From assembly GCF_001192795.1 (NCBI RefSeq), contig NZ_DF968181.1:1169101-1233100 (forward strand): DNA of 64,000 nt, given 5' to 3'. The translations under genes were made by a program, and so were the position numbers. Positions 1 to 8,194 of the stretch are shown piece after piece. The notes below the pieces were generated by a model. It worked only from the letters and a program-made list of their open reading frames with translations. It was not told the origin of the DNA and ran no database searches. Numbering within the stretch: position 1 is the stretch's first letter; each line of letters starts with the position of its first letter. The DNA is from Flexilinea flocculi. GTDB lineage: Bacteria > Chloroflexota > Anaerolineae > Anaerolineales > Anaerolineaceae.

Positions 1-2
1 AT

Positions 3-410
3 AAGATAACAGCTTTTGATCATTGGATTGCTTTCTTTCTGCTTGGGTTAATTGGTTTTAATATGATTAAAGAATCACATAACAATGGATGTGAAGTTTC
101 AACTTCACAGGAGTCATGTGAAAATGCAGATGCTTCATTAAATTTTCGAACGATGTCTGTTTTGGCAATAGCAACAAGCATCGATGCATTGGCTGTGGGT
201 GTTTCTTTTGCATTTTTAAAAATTGATGTGTTACCTGCAGTTTTATTTATTAGGATCATAACCTTTACGTTATCAGTGATCGGTGTGATGATTGGCAATA
301 TTTTCGGATTAAGATACAAATCCAAGGCAGAATTAACAGGCGGAATCATACTCATGTCGATTGGATTGAAGATCCTATTGGATCATACAAATATTCTTCT
401 TGTTCAGTAA
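3..410 (+). CDS. mntP: MntP-type manganese efflux pump, C-terminal part
   Basis: The gene enters from the left edge, so its true start is outside the window. The visible 135 residues carry the family hallmark IDALAVGVSFAFL followed by hydrophobic segments, as in the second half of MntP (DUF204), a small six-helix membrane protein that exports Mn2+. A hydrophilic loop of about 25 residues separates the helices. The stop codon TAA at 408-410 lies within the first bases of a family A repeat (CAGTAATTC from 405), so the repeat supplies the stop. Assignment rests on the IDALAVG motif and the membrane topology. Confidence 0.8.
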   Translation, partial: KITAFDHWIAFFLLGLIGFNMIKESHNNGCEVSTSQESCENADASLNFRTMSVLAIATSIDALAVGVSFAFLKIDVLPAVLFIRIITFTLSVIGVMIGNIFGLRYKSKAELTGGIILMSIGLKILLDHTNILLVQ

Positions 411-525
411 TTCGGAATTTTCACTTATCTTTCTGATTTTAAGATTAATAATGTAGTTGTTACCCAAAGCGCGACAACTACATTTGATTTTCTCCTGAGT
501 TTCTCACTTTTTGAAACAAAGTCCC
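405..525. repeat. Family A palindromic element, partly eroded
   Basis: The left terminal repeat is CAGTAATTCGGAATTT at 405-420. The hairpin has 10-bp perfect arms at 451-460 and 474-483 around a 13-nt loop. The right terminal repeat is no longer clear. It begins at the last codon of the mntP-like gene. Confidence 0.6.
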
Positions 526-594
526 TTTTTACTCTCAAATTTGGAGGTTTCAGGGCACTAAATCGAGATACTCAGTGGTACACACATGGCAATT

Positions 595-728
595 TGTCCT
601 TGCGAGGAGGGTATAAACCCGACGAAGCAATCTCTTTTCGGGTGGCACATTTTACTCAATACAGCGTGGAGATTACCACGCCCCTGCGGGGCTCGCAATG
701 ACAAAAGTTGTTTGGCTCGCAATGACAG
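595..728. repeat. Family B palindromic repeat (copy 1)
   Basis: It starts TGTCCTTGCGAGGAGGG, continues through GACGAAGCAATCTC and GGAGATTACCACG, and ends twice with CTCGCAATGACA (to about 702 and about 728). The ends and the inner GAAGCAATCT/AGATT blocks are inverted repeats. This repeat type (TCATTGCGAGG...GAAGCAATCT) is, from memory, common in unrelated bacterial genomes. Apart from this repeat and the family A element, 411-759 holds nothing recognisable. Confidence 0.75.
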
Positions 729-759
729 AGTCCACAACTTATGATTTCCAATTTTTTTA

Positions 760-1833
760 TTACTGGTTATTTTTTCGAAACCTTTTTAAAAAAGCGGTTG
801 AATAAGACAGGGTTTCTGTTGTACAAACATCCACACAATGACCGCAGCCGACACATCGCAGCGAAGTGACCGGTTCTCCCTTTAACGCTTGGATTTTTAT
901 ATCAATGGCCATTGGACATGCGATATTGCATTGATTGCAACCAATGCATTTGGTTTGATTGGTAATGATTTTCTGCCCGGCGAATTTCCCGAAAATTCCC
1001 AAAAGCGTGCCGAGCGGACAATAATAGCAATATCCTCTGCCCGTAAAAACGATCCAGAAAAACATCATCATCAATAATTCGGCGCTCAGATATTTGTAAT
1101 TCTCCAGCTTACCGATCAGAAGATAGTCTTTAAATACAGTTACACCCAACAATAAGAGAATCCAATAAGCTGTAAAAAATAATCCAAGGATTAACATAAT
1201 CCACTTGAGGATCGTTAAAAACCTGACTGTTCTGGGCTGAACTTTTTTCTTTTTGCCGATCAAAGGAAAAGCGGGTGCAAAAACTTCAGAAGCAAAACCG
1301 TTGAAAAGGCATAGCGTTGAACATTGCCAGCGTCTGCCAAATAAAAACGTCCCGATCACCACAATTCCGCTTACCACCAGATAAAATACCAGCGCAGCAC
1401 TGATCCCCGTCAGTCCCCATAGCGGAAATCTGCTGGCATAAAACGATGAATTCTCAAATAATAACTGTAATGGTGCCGTAGTCCAGGGCAAAGGCATCGC
1501 AAAAAAATACAGCTCATTATTACTTAGGATCAACGGAGTGACGATATGAACAACCAGGGCTGCGATGATAAATCCGATCAAATTCCGTTTTACCATGCGC
1601 GTCCGTTTTGTTCGTTTAACGATTCGGATGGTCAGAATACTGGCTGTAATGATCAAAATCGTTTTAATCCAGTTTTCATAAAAGTGCCAGGCCGATGTAA
1701 TAAATTTCGCAACAGGTTCCGGTGCGGTCTTTACATAACTATAATTTAATCCTGCAAGAATAATACATAAAATAATATACAGCCAAAGAATTATTTTAAG
1801 AAATAATACGTCTTTATTTTTTTTATTGGACAT
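760..1833 (-). CDS. NapH/NosR-type membrane polyferredoxin
   Basis: A 357-residue membrane protein with about six hydrophobic segments in the first 280 residues. It carries two CxxxxCPxG-like loops (WQCSTLCLFNG and YCYYCPLGTLLG) and two C-terminal 4Fe-4S clusters (CIGCNQCNIACP and CVGCGHCVDVC). This is the layout of NapH/YccM/NosR-type proteins, which pass electrons across or along the membrane. No FMN-binding domain is present. The first loop lacks the usual proline of CxxxCP. It stands alone on the minus strand, divergent from the AraC-type gene. Its redox partner cannot be told from the context. Confidence 0.8.
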   Translation of the reverse strand: MSNKKNKDVLFLKIILWLYIILCIILAGLNYSYVKTAPEPVAKFITSAWHFYENWIKTILIITASILTIRIVKRTKRTRMVKRNLIGFIIAALVVHIVTPLILSNNELYFFAMPLPWTTAPLQLLFENSSFYASRFPLWGLTGISAALVFYLVVSGIVVIGTFLFGRRWQCSTLCLFNGFASEVFAPAFPLIGKKKKVQPRTVRFLTILKWIMLILGLFFTAYWILLLLGVTVFKDYLLIGKLENYKYLSAELLMMMFFWIVFTGRGYCYYCPLGTLLGIFGKFAGQKIITNQTKCIGCNQCNIACPMAIDIKIQALKGEPVTSLRCVGCGHCVDVCTTETLSYSTAFLKRFRKNNQ

Positions 1834-1903
1834 TCGATAACTCCCTGGTAAGTAAGGTTGAGATAACTATCATACGAACATCATAACGTTTTTTGAATCA
1901 TAT

Positions 1904-2026
1904 CAGTAAATTGGAATTTGCAAAGACTTTTTGAAAAAAGATCGGAATTTGTTGTTGTTTTATTTTGGAGCTTCGCTCCAAAGTAAAACAACAACAAACA
2001 ATCCTCTCAAAATTGAAAAATACAGG
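1904..2026. repeat. Family A palindromic element
   Basis: The left terminal repeat is near CAGTAAATTGGAATTT (1904-1919). The hairpin has 24-bp arms at 1948-1971 and 1975-1998 with one wobble pair and a 3-nt loop. Its arm sequence (ending TTTTGGAGC) differs from every other copy. The right end is eroded. Together with the next element it fills the divergent gap 1834-2262. Confidence 0.75.
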
Positions 2027-2086
2027 GAAACAACCGCTGGGATAAACAGATCCTATTATCAAAAAAAAAGAGCATTCTAAGACAAG

Positions 2087-2209
2087 CAGTAATTTGAAAT
2101 ATCAACTAACATTTCGAATAAAGAAAGAGAGTGTGTTGTTCTTATGGTTTTGCGTTTCACGCAAAACCATAAGAACAACACAGAATTCTTTTCATATTTC
2201 GAATTACTG
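2087..2209. repeat. Family A palindromic element, well preserved
   Basis: Terminal repeats are CAGTAATTTGAAATAT (2087-2102) and ATATTTCGAATTACTG (2194-2209). The central hairpin is a perfect 23-bp stem (2132-2154 with 2160-2182) and a 5-nt loop TTTCA. It lies between divergent genes, so a role limited to termination does not fit this copy. Confidence 0.9.
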
Positions 2210-2262
2210 GATGACAAGTGGATAAGCCACGATGTGTTATTCTTTTGAACGGGAGGTGCAAT

Positions 2263-3618
2263 ATGTATGCTTGGAGAGCAATCCAAAATGTTTTGGACTA
2301 TATTGAAGGAAATTTGTCAGAGGATTTAAAAACTGAGAAGCTTGCCCATGCAGCTGCATTATCTCCATACTATTTTCAACGATTGTTTGGGCGACTGGTA
2401 AAAAAACCGGTTAATGAATATGTGAAGCTGCGCAGGTTGGAAAAAGCTGCGGAAGAACTGAAGAATGAAGCGAGACGAATCCTTGATATTGCTATGGATT
2501 GCGGTTTTTCGGATCATGCCAATTTCACGCGTGCGTTCAAGGATGCATATGGCATTACGCCAGAAGAATACCGAGCTCACCCTGTTGTGCTCAATCATTT
2601 CATAAAACCCGATTTGCTGCTCAAGTATGCCATTGTCGATGAAGATGTTCCTTTCATCACAGATGACATGGTGGTTGAAGTGACTCGGCGAAAGCTGAAT
2701 GAACCATGCACATTTATCGGAATAAAAGGCGAAGTCCCTGTAACAGAATTGGCAGGCGGCAAGACTACCGGCGTCTCTACAGCTGGAATGATTTGGGATG
2801 AATTTCACCGGCAGAAACCAAATATTCCGCAATTATTTCCAGGCGGAAAAGAACTGGGTGTTTTCTACCATGGAGATGCCCGCGAAGGCTGCTGTACCTA
2901 TATGGTTGGAGCTGAAGCCAGTGAAGCTGAGGCGGCAGAGGATTATGTTACTTTTACGCTTCCAGACGGCGATTATGTCGTATGTAGCTTTGAAGCGGAT
3001 AATTTTACTGAACTTATCGGATCGGCGATTTTCAAGGCTTCCTCGTTCATGCAAAACTGGATAAAACAGCACAATTTACGTTGTGGAAAATTCTCTGCTG
3101 AGATCTATTATGATCATAATCCGGAAACAAGCTATATGGAGTTATGGCTGCCATTGAGCCCGTCGTCGCAGAATTTGCCAGAAACAAAAGCGAAATGGAA
3201 CAAAGCCAATGGTTTGCAGAAGCCATCGATGGCACAATTATGCGATTATGTGAATAATCCATTGTTGGAAGACTTGTGCAGCCACATGGAGGCGGAATAT
3301 CAAAGTAAACCGATGTTGGAGTACAGCCGATGTTCCATGCAGTTTGGATGGAATGTCAAATATAAAAAAGCTGGACGTACGCTATGTACGCTGTATCCGA
3401 TGGAGGGATATTATATCGCACTCGTTGTGATTGGTGATCGTGAGAGGTTCGAAACCGAATCGATGCTTCCTTTTTTCACGACCTACACACAGCAGCTTTG
3501 GCTTGAAACGAAAACCGGTATGGGTCAAAAGTGGCTCATGATTCATGTAACAGATCATATGATATTGGAAGATGTCAAGCAATTAATCGCAATCCGACGA
3601 AATAAAAAGAAGAAATAA
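2263..3618 (+). CDS. AraC-family regulator with GyrI-like and DUF3788 domains
   Basis: A 451-residue protein with three parts. Residues 1-105 form an AraC double helix-turn-helix (AAALSPYYFQRLFGRL, then DIAMDCGFSDHANFTRAFKDAYGITPEEYR). Residues about 125-285 form a GyrI-like/AraC effector-binding domain. Residues about 290-450 match DUF3788 (YKKAGRTLCTLYPMEGYYIALVVIG, ending EDVKQLIAIRR). The start at 2263 is chosen because GGGAGG lies at 2251-2256 at correct spacing; an upstream ATG at 2218 would read through the end of the repeat region. It is probably a small-molecule-responsive activator, with ligand unknown. HTH plus GyrI is common in this family; the added DUF3788 tail is less usual. 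Confidence 0.85.
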   Translation: MYAWRAIQNVLDYIEGNLSEDLKTEKLAHAAALSPYYFQRLFGRLVKKPVNEYVKLRRLEKAAEELKNEARRILDIAMDCGFSDHANFTRAFKDAYGITPEEYRAHPVVLNHFIKPDLLLKYAIVDEDVPFITDDMVVEVTRRKLNEPCTFIGIKGEVPVTELAGGKTTGVSTAGMIWDEFHRQKPNIPQLFPGGKELGVFYHGDAREGCCTYMVGAEASEAEAAEDYVTFTLPDGDYVVCSFEADNFTELIGSAIFKASSFMQNWIKQHNLRCGKFSAEIYYDHNPETSYMELWLPLSPSSQNLPETKAKWNKANGLQKPSMAQLCDYVNNPLLEDLCSHMEAEYQSKPMLEYSRCSMQFGWNVKYKKAGRTLCTLYPMEGYYIALVVIGDRERFETESMLPFFTTYTQQLWLETKTGMGQKWLMIHVTDHMILEDVKQLIAIRRNKKKK

Positions 3619-3636
3619 TCTGAAAGGAGCTGTTCC

Positions 3637-3738
3637 ATGCCAATCCTTGATTATAAGCAAAAGGGACAGATATTAACTATTACAACAATGACGATGATCG
3701 TCCTGCTGCTGAAAAGCTTACTCATATTATTATACTGA
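3637..3738 (+). CDS. Possible 33-residue ORF or gene remnant
   Basis: A short ORF 18 bp after the AraC-type gene with AAGGAG at 3624-3629 and ATG at 3637. The product begins MPILDYKQKGQ and ends in a hydrophobic stretch. DYK near the start recalls the opening of GyrI-like domain proteins, and the other frame stays open a little further, so this may be the decayed start of such a gene rather than a functional small protein. The ribosome binding site is the main support. Confidence 0.3.
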   Translation: MPILDYKQKGQILTITTMTMIVLLLKSLLILLY

Positions 3739-3810
3739 TTATATCGTCGTAAACGGAAGGAAAATTAGTACACAATATCCTGTCAGTGATTCTATTTATG
3801 ACAAAAAAAT

Positions 3811-3850
3811 TTTTTTCTTTTTACGCTTTGCACAAAAACACCACAACAAA
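3811..3850. repeat. Eroded half of a family A element
   Basis: Only the loop and right arm remain (ACGCTTTGCACAAAAACACC then ACAACAAAC). The left arm is replaced by a T-rich tract. Confidence 0.5.
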
Positions 3851-3938
3851 CTTTCTCTGTTTATTTGAAATAAAGTCCATACTTCATTCGCTGTCTATTA
3901 ATTGATTCGATATAATGGTTTAGAATTCGAATTATCAT

Positions 3939-4062
3939 CAGCAATTCGTTATATGGGAAGGATTCTTTGTTGTTGTGCTGTTTTTGCGTTTTGCGCAAAA
4001 ACAGCACAACAACAAAATTTTCCCTCTTCATTTGTATAGCAAGCCGATATTTCGAATCGCTG
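3939..4062. repeat. Family A palindromic element, well preserved
   Basis: Terminal repeats are CAGCAATTCGTTATAT (3939-3954) and ATATTTCGAATCGCTG (4047-4062). The perfect 23-bp stem pairs 3966-3988 with 3994-4016 around the loop TTTTG. Arm core is GTTGTTGTGCTGTTTTTGCG. It lies just upstream of the split diguanylate cyclase. Confidence 0.9.
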
Positions 4063-4099
4063 CATATGAATATACCATATTCAAATGAAGGGGAACCTT

Positions 4100-4438
4100 A
4101 TGGAGAAATGGGTAAATCTATTTAGAAATCAAAAAAAAACATATTCACAGCTTGCATCTGACAATTGCTCAGTCATCAGAGCGTACAACGAAAAAATGTT
4201 ATCTTTATTGAGTTTGATGGGCGGATTACTGATGCTCTTGCCGTTGTTGGCAACCCCTTTTAGTAAAACAAAATCTACAGCAATTATCCCATATTTGCTT
4301 TCCGATACATTTTTTTTTTGCGCTGTTCTTTTTATTTCGACATTCAATGATGAAAAAGTACACACTGATCGGATTTTATGCTGCTTTTTCCGTATTCTTT
4401 CTCTTGGCGATATTTCTCAGTGTAATTCACACACCTGA
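4100..4438 (+). pseudogene. N-terminal membrane part of a diguanylate cyclase, shifted out of frame
   Basis: Starts at ATG 4100 with AAGGGGA at 4088-4094. It encodes a cytoplasmic segment followed by membrane helices (LLSLMGGLLMLLPLLATPF, then YLLSDTFFFCAVLF). After the T10 tract at 4310-4319 the frame drifts into a nonsense tail ending at 4438. Removing one T joins it without a stop to the GGDEF frame, giving ...SDTFFFALFFLFRHSMMKKY. It is therefore the front half of the gene ending at 5180, not a separate protein. The cause may be a real mutation, a reversible slippage switch or a sequencing error. Confidence 0.75.
4310..4319 (+). repeat. T10 homopolymer at the frameshift point
   Basis: Ten consecutive T inside the coding region. 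A nine-T allele would restore one ORF from 4100 to 5180. Tracts of this length are prone to slippage in replication and in sequencing. Confidence 0.8.
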
Positions 4439-5180
4439 TATGAGGGCGACAATTTTACTGGGAGTGTTCTGCATCATGCCATTCGGTTTCATCGACTATC
4501 CCCATCGTATGAATCGATTTGTGGCATTCTGGTTTGTGGTGCATACAATTTTAGCTTTTTACTTTAAACCAAAATATGCGCTTGATGATACGATCAACTG
4601 TTTGTGCTTTGCCATTCTTGGTTGTTTTCTCGGCAATATCATGGTTTGGGTTCGTTTAGAAAGTTATGAAGCGCGTCGTCTGTTGACCATTGAAAAAGAG
4701 ACTGATGTACTGACAGGTCTGTCCAATCGGCGCAAGCTGTTTGAAATCCTCGCGAACTTGGAAACGGCGAATATCGAAAAGCCTTCCGGAATCATGATGA
4801 TTGATATCGATCACTTCAAAGAGTTTAATGACAACTATGGTCATACTGCCGGTGACCGATATTTGAATTCTTTTGGCAAGGTGCTGAATGCGTATACACA
4901 GAATTTCCGCCTGCACTTCTATCGTTATGGCGGTGAAGAGTTTGTGGCATTGGCTTATGGATTCGACGAAAACAAATTACTTTCAATCGCCGAAAATCTG
5001 CGGATTGCGATACAAAACATGGAGATGGATGGCTATCGTAAAACCGTCAGTATTGGAGTTGCCTACTGCGGCAATCAACCAGTCCAAAATTATGAAAAAA
5101 TCATCGATCAGGCGGATAATGCTGTCTATGCAGCCAAACATTCAGGACGGAATACAGTGTGTTTGGCGTTTACGAATTGA
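4347..5180 (+). CDS. Diguanylate cyclase (GGDEF), catalytic part of a split gene
   Basis: The ORF has four or so membrane helices (about residues 5-100) and then a complete GGDEF domain (about residues 118-275) with the metal-binding MMIDIDHFKEFNDNYGHTAGD region and active-site motif YGGEEF. It would make cyclic di-GMP from two GTP at the inner membrane. ATG 4347 has no convincing ribosome binding site, in line with it being the back half of the gene begun at 4100. The helices look like the second half of a 6-8 helix sensor module. The XRE gene follows 20 bp downstream. Confidence 0.8.
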   Translation: MMKKYTLIGFYAAFSVFFLLAIFLSVIHTPDMRATILLGVFCIMPFGFIDYPHRMNRFVAFWFVVHTILAFYFKPKYALDDTINCLCFAILGCFLGNIMVWVRLESYEARRLLTIEKETDVLTGLSNRRKLFEILANLETANIEKPSGIMMIDIDHFKEFNDNYGHTAGDRYLNSFGKVLNAYTQNFRLHFYRYGGEEFVALAYGFDENKLLSIAENLRIAIQNMEMDGYRKTVSIGVAYCGNQPVQNYEKIIDQADNAVYAAKHSGRNTVCLAFTN

Positions 5181-5200
5181 AAAGACAGGCAGATTTACGA

Positions 5201-5806
5201 ATGGAATTCAATGAGAAGCTTCAACTTTTACGAAAACAAAAAGGGCTCACTCAGGAAGAATTAGCTGAGCAGTTATTCGTTTCTCGAACTGCTGTTTCTA
5301 AATGGGAATCCAATCGCGGTCTTCCCAATATTGATTCTTTGAAAGCCATTTCAAAATTATTCAGCATTACGATTGATGAATTGCTTTCCGGCGATGAGAT
5401 TCTTCTGGCTGCTGAACAGGAAAAAAACGAAAATGCAAGGAGTCTTCGAACAATTCTGTATGGATTGTTCGATGTGATGAATCTTGTATTCTTTTTTATT
5501 CCGTTATTTGGCGAACAGAATGGGGATTTTATCGAATCAGTTTCTTTGTTTGCGATGAAGTCGTTGGAAAGCTATATGCTGGTTGCCTATGTCGTTATTT
5601 TTGGAATAACATCGGTTTTCGGAATCGTTGAAATTCTTTTACAGGATTGCCAGAATTATTTTTGGAAAAAGAATCACCCTTTTTTTTCCATGGCATTGAC
5701 CATTGCCGCCACCTTATTGTTCATTTTAAGCCAGGAGCCTTATATCGCATTTTTCCAGTTTTGGCTCCTAATCATAAAGGGCTTTTTATACATGAAACAG
5801 CCTTAG
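5201..5806 (+). CDS. XRE-family regulator with membrane tail
   Basis: A 201-residue protein. Residues 1-62 form a Cro/CI-type helix-turn-helix (LRKQKGLTQEELAEQLFVSRTAVSKWESNRGLPNID). After a charged linker, residues about 85-200 hold three or four hydrophobic helices, so the regulator is membrane-anchored. This layout is frequent in Bacillota and related anaerobes, where a membrane signal modulates DNA binding. Start at ATG 5201 (MEFNEKLQ) fits the family; an in-frame ATG at 5159 lies inside the preceding gene. The ribosome binding site is weak, suggesting coupling to the upstream GGDEF gene. Confidence 0.8.
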   Translation: MEFNEKLQLLRKQKGLTQEELAEQLFVSRTAVSKWESNRGLPNIDSLKAISKLFSITIDELLSGDEILLAAEQEKNENARSLRTILYGLFDVMNLVFFFIPLFGEQNGDFIESVSLFAMKSLESYMLVAYVVIFGITSVFGIVEILLQDCQNYFWKKNHPFFSMALTIAATLLFILSQEPYIAFFQFWLLIIKGFLYMKQP

Positions 5807-5929
5807 CGCAATCAATATTTCATATCACTGAAACAAATCTTATGAGGTTTACAGATACTCGAAAACCTAAAAACGATTTCTCTTGAAAAACATTTTTAAT
5901 CCACATATAATGCGATCATTCATAGATAG

Positions 5930-6053
5930 CGGCAATTCGAAGTATGGATGAAACCTTCGAATAACAAAGAGGAAATTTGTTGTTCTTATGGTTTTGCGTG
6001 CCGCGCAAAACCATAAGAACAACGGTTAATTCTTTTCATATTTTGAATTACAG
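5930..6053. repeat. Family A palindromic element, well preserved
   Basis: Terminal repeats are near CGGCAATTCGAAGTAT (5930-5945) and ATATTTTGAATTACAG (6038-6053). The perfect 20-bp stem pairs 5979-5998 with 6004-6023, loop TGCCG. The arm core is the CTTATGG type, as in the copies at 2132 and 37327. Confidence 0.9.
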
Positions 6054-6090
6054 CATGGATAACAGAATCATTGAAGGAGGGTCAAAGATA

Positions 6091-7053
6091 ATGAATGATG
6101 CTGCATTGATTCGTGAAATTGAAATGAAATATCCGAACACCGCAGGGCTGGTAGTTTTGAAAAACGGAAGGCTTATTTATGAGCGGTATTTTGATGGACA
6201 TAACGAGACTGATACGATTCATATTTTTTCGGTAACTAAAAGTATTTCATCTCTTCTCGTTGGAATGGCCCTTGATCAGGGTTTTATTCAAAATGTTGAT
6301 CAGAAAGTTCTGGATTTTTTTCCGGATTATGTTCTGAAAAGAGGGGAGAATTCCATTCAGGAAATCACCCTGAAACACCTGTTGACGATGACTGCCCCGT
6401 ATAAATATAAATCAGAACCTTTCACAAAAGTATTTCGCAGTGATGATTGGACAAAAGCAGGATTGGATTTGCTGGGTGGAAAAGGTACCATTGGCAGTTT
6501 CAGGTATTCAACCGTTGGCTCTCAGATTATCTCTGGTATACTCCAAAATGCAATCGGAAAGTCAATGCTCGAATTTGCCGGAGAAAATTTATTCAAACCG
6601 CTCGAAATTAAACCACCTCAGCCAACAACTTTAGTTGATAAAGAAACACATATCGCTTTCATTAAAAACAAAAATGCTCAAGGCTGGGTTGTCGATCCGC
6701 AGGGGCTGCCAGTCGCCGGCTGGGGATTGACATTGTGCCCGAGGGACATGGCGAAAATTGGACAACTCTGCCTAAATCAGGGCGTCTGGAATGGCAAACA
6801 ACTTGTATCTGCTTCCTGGATACAGGAGAGCACTACTGAGCATAGCCGATGGAATGAATACAGTTACGGTTATCTTTGGTGGATTCTTCGTCAAAATGAC
6901 AGCGGAACTTTTGCTGCTCTTGGTGACAGCGGGAATACGATCTATGTGAACCGTAAAGAGCAAATCGTGGTTGCTATTGCTTGTCATTTTAAACCCCGAG
7001 CGAAAACTCGGATTGATTTTATCAGTCAATACATTTTGCCTGAAATCGGTTAA
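6091..7053 (+). CDS. Serine beta-lactamase-like hydrolase (class C/DD-peptidase fold)
   Basis: A 320-residue protein of the Beta-lactamase (PF00144) superfamily. SxxK is SVTK at residues 47-50 and the Y-x-N equivalent is YST at about 139-141. WWILRQND and the final GDSGNTIYVN region match the C-terminal part of the family. There is no signal peptide, so it is probably a cytoplasmic esterase or amidase-like enzyme rather than a secreted beta-lactamase. Start at ATG 6091 is preceded by GGAGG at 6076-6080; the longer frame from 5977 runs through the repeat and is not real. Substrate unknown. Confidence 0.8.
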   Translation: MNDAALIREIEMKYPNTAGLVVLKNGRLIYERYFDGHNETDTIHIFSVTKSISSLLVGMALDQGFIQNVDQKVLDFFPDYVLKRGENSIQEITLKHLLTMTAPYKYKSEPFTKVFRSDDWTKAGLDLLGGKGTIGSFRYSTVGSQIISGILQNAIGKSMLEFAGENLFKPLEIKPPQPTTLVDKETHIAFIKNKNAQGWVVDPQGLPVAGWGLTLCPRDMAKIGQLCLNQGVWNGKQLVSASWIQESTTEHSRWNEYSYGYLWWILRQNDSGTFAALGDSGNTIYVNRKEQIVVAIACHFKPRAKTRIDFISQYILPEIG

Positions 7054-7060
7054 TGAACGT

Positions 7061-7110
7061 ATCCATCAACAATTTGAAACAGTGTCATATCTTTCAAATT
7101 GCTGATGGAT
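7061..7110. repeat. 50-bp imperfect palindrome after the hydrolase gene
   Basis: ATCCATCA-A-CAATTTGAAA at 7061-7079 pairs with TTTCAAATTG-C-TGATGGAT at 7092-7110 around a 12-nt loop. The inner blocks resemble family A terminal repeats brought together without the central hairpin, so this may be a deletion derivative that could act as a terminator. Confidence 0.55.
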
Positions 7111-7129
7111 GTTGAGTCACCAATAAAAA

Positions 7130-7345
7130 AAGGAGTGAAAATCTAAATCTTGAACTTCAAAAATCAGGAAAAAGCAGTCGATTTTCTAAGAATATTCACT
7201 GACAAATATCAGTTTATTGTCCGATTTTTTTGTATTGATCGATAAAGAAGTCCTTGAATTGAGCCAAAAAAAATATGTATGGGTAACAACGAGATGATTG
7301 AACAATTTATAAAAAATTTCAACAATTTATGTAGAAAAGTCCAAG
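7130..7345 (+). other. Possible decayed short gene
   Basis: AAAAGGAGTG at 7129-7138 is followed by short open stretches in shifting frames. One reads LNFKNQEKAVDFLRIF from a TTG near 7149, a second KEVLELSQKKYVWVTTR, and a third IEQFIKNFNNLCRK. Together they look like a small soluble protein broken by frameshifts. No homology is recognised. The rest of 7111-7504 is very AT-rich and shows nothing else. Confidence 0.25.
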
Positions 7346-7504
7346 ATACTTATTAATGAGAGTAACCCTGATATCAATTCAAAATACTCTTCATATTTAA
7401 ATATGACCGATTTTTTTTTATAAATTTTATTCGTTTTTTGAAAAACAATTAGAATTTAGATCTTGATGATAATTGTCTGCCTAAGCTTAAGGAGAGAAGT
7501 ATCA

Positions 7505-8194
7505 ATGGAAGATAAACCGTCTCTGGTAGAAATAAAAACTCCAACCACAAGGATTGCATGGGTTGATACAGCAAGAGTATTTGCAATATTTTGTGTTGTG
7601 CTCTGTCATGCTGTGGAGACTGTTTATCAGTTCGATATTGATTTTATTTCTCGCTTGACAATGAAATCTCGAGTATTTATGTTTGTATGTTTTACAATAA
7701 GTCGATTGGGTGTCCCCTTTTTCTTGTTTATTACAGGATTTTTACTCCTTGATCGGATATATACACCAGAACAAAGCATGATATTCTGGAAAAAGAATTG
7801 GATCCGACTTTTAATTACTGTAGAAATTTGGACTGTCTTGTATGCATTATTTCTTTGGATTTTCCAGGAACAACCATTCAATTGGATTAATGTTGTCAAA
7901 CAATTGACCTTTATAAAAAGCGTCCCTTTGAGCCACATGTGGTATATTCCGATGATCATTGGTATGTATATATTTATCCCATTGGTGGCTAACATGCTTC
8001 ATTTGACAGATGCCCGTGTGCTTATTTTCCCACTGGTTATTGTTTTTATATTGTCTTTTTTATACCCTTCAATCAATGTATACAACAAAATTATGGGGCA
8101 TGAATCGATTAAGACTGTGTTATCAATTGAATTTAGTGGTGGAATTTATGGATTCTATTTGATAAGCGGTGATTATGCAACCCTTTTTCTGTAA
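7505..8194 (+). pseudogene. Acyltransferase-3 family protein, 5' fragment cut by IS256
   Basis: N-terminal 222 codons of a membrane acyltransferase (acyltransferase 3/OafA-like), which moves acyl groups onto cell-surface sugars. Visible features are IAWVDTARVFAIFCVVLCHAVET with the early His, ISRLGVPFFLFITGFLLL, and HMWYIPMIIGMYIFIPLV. ATG 7505 has AAGGAGAG at 7489-7496. Native sequence ends at base 8170; the last eight codons come from the IS and end in a stop at its inverted repeat. The remainder is at 9485-9907. Joining the two after removing one target duplicate gives an uninterrupted 362-residue protein (...LISG then YLVRKN). Confidence 0.85.
8163..8170. repeat. IS256 target-site duplication, left copy
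   Basis: TAAGCGGT immediately before the IS, repeated at 9477-9484 immediately after it. Eight bases is the usual duplication for IS256-family elements. Confidence 0.9.

Noticed and set aside
2077-2286. ORF on the minus strand containing SSNSKYEKNS
   Set aside because: This is the family A element at 2087-2209 read as protein. It has no start signal, and it overlaps the AraC gene start.
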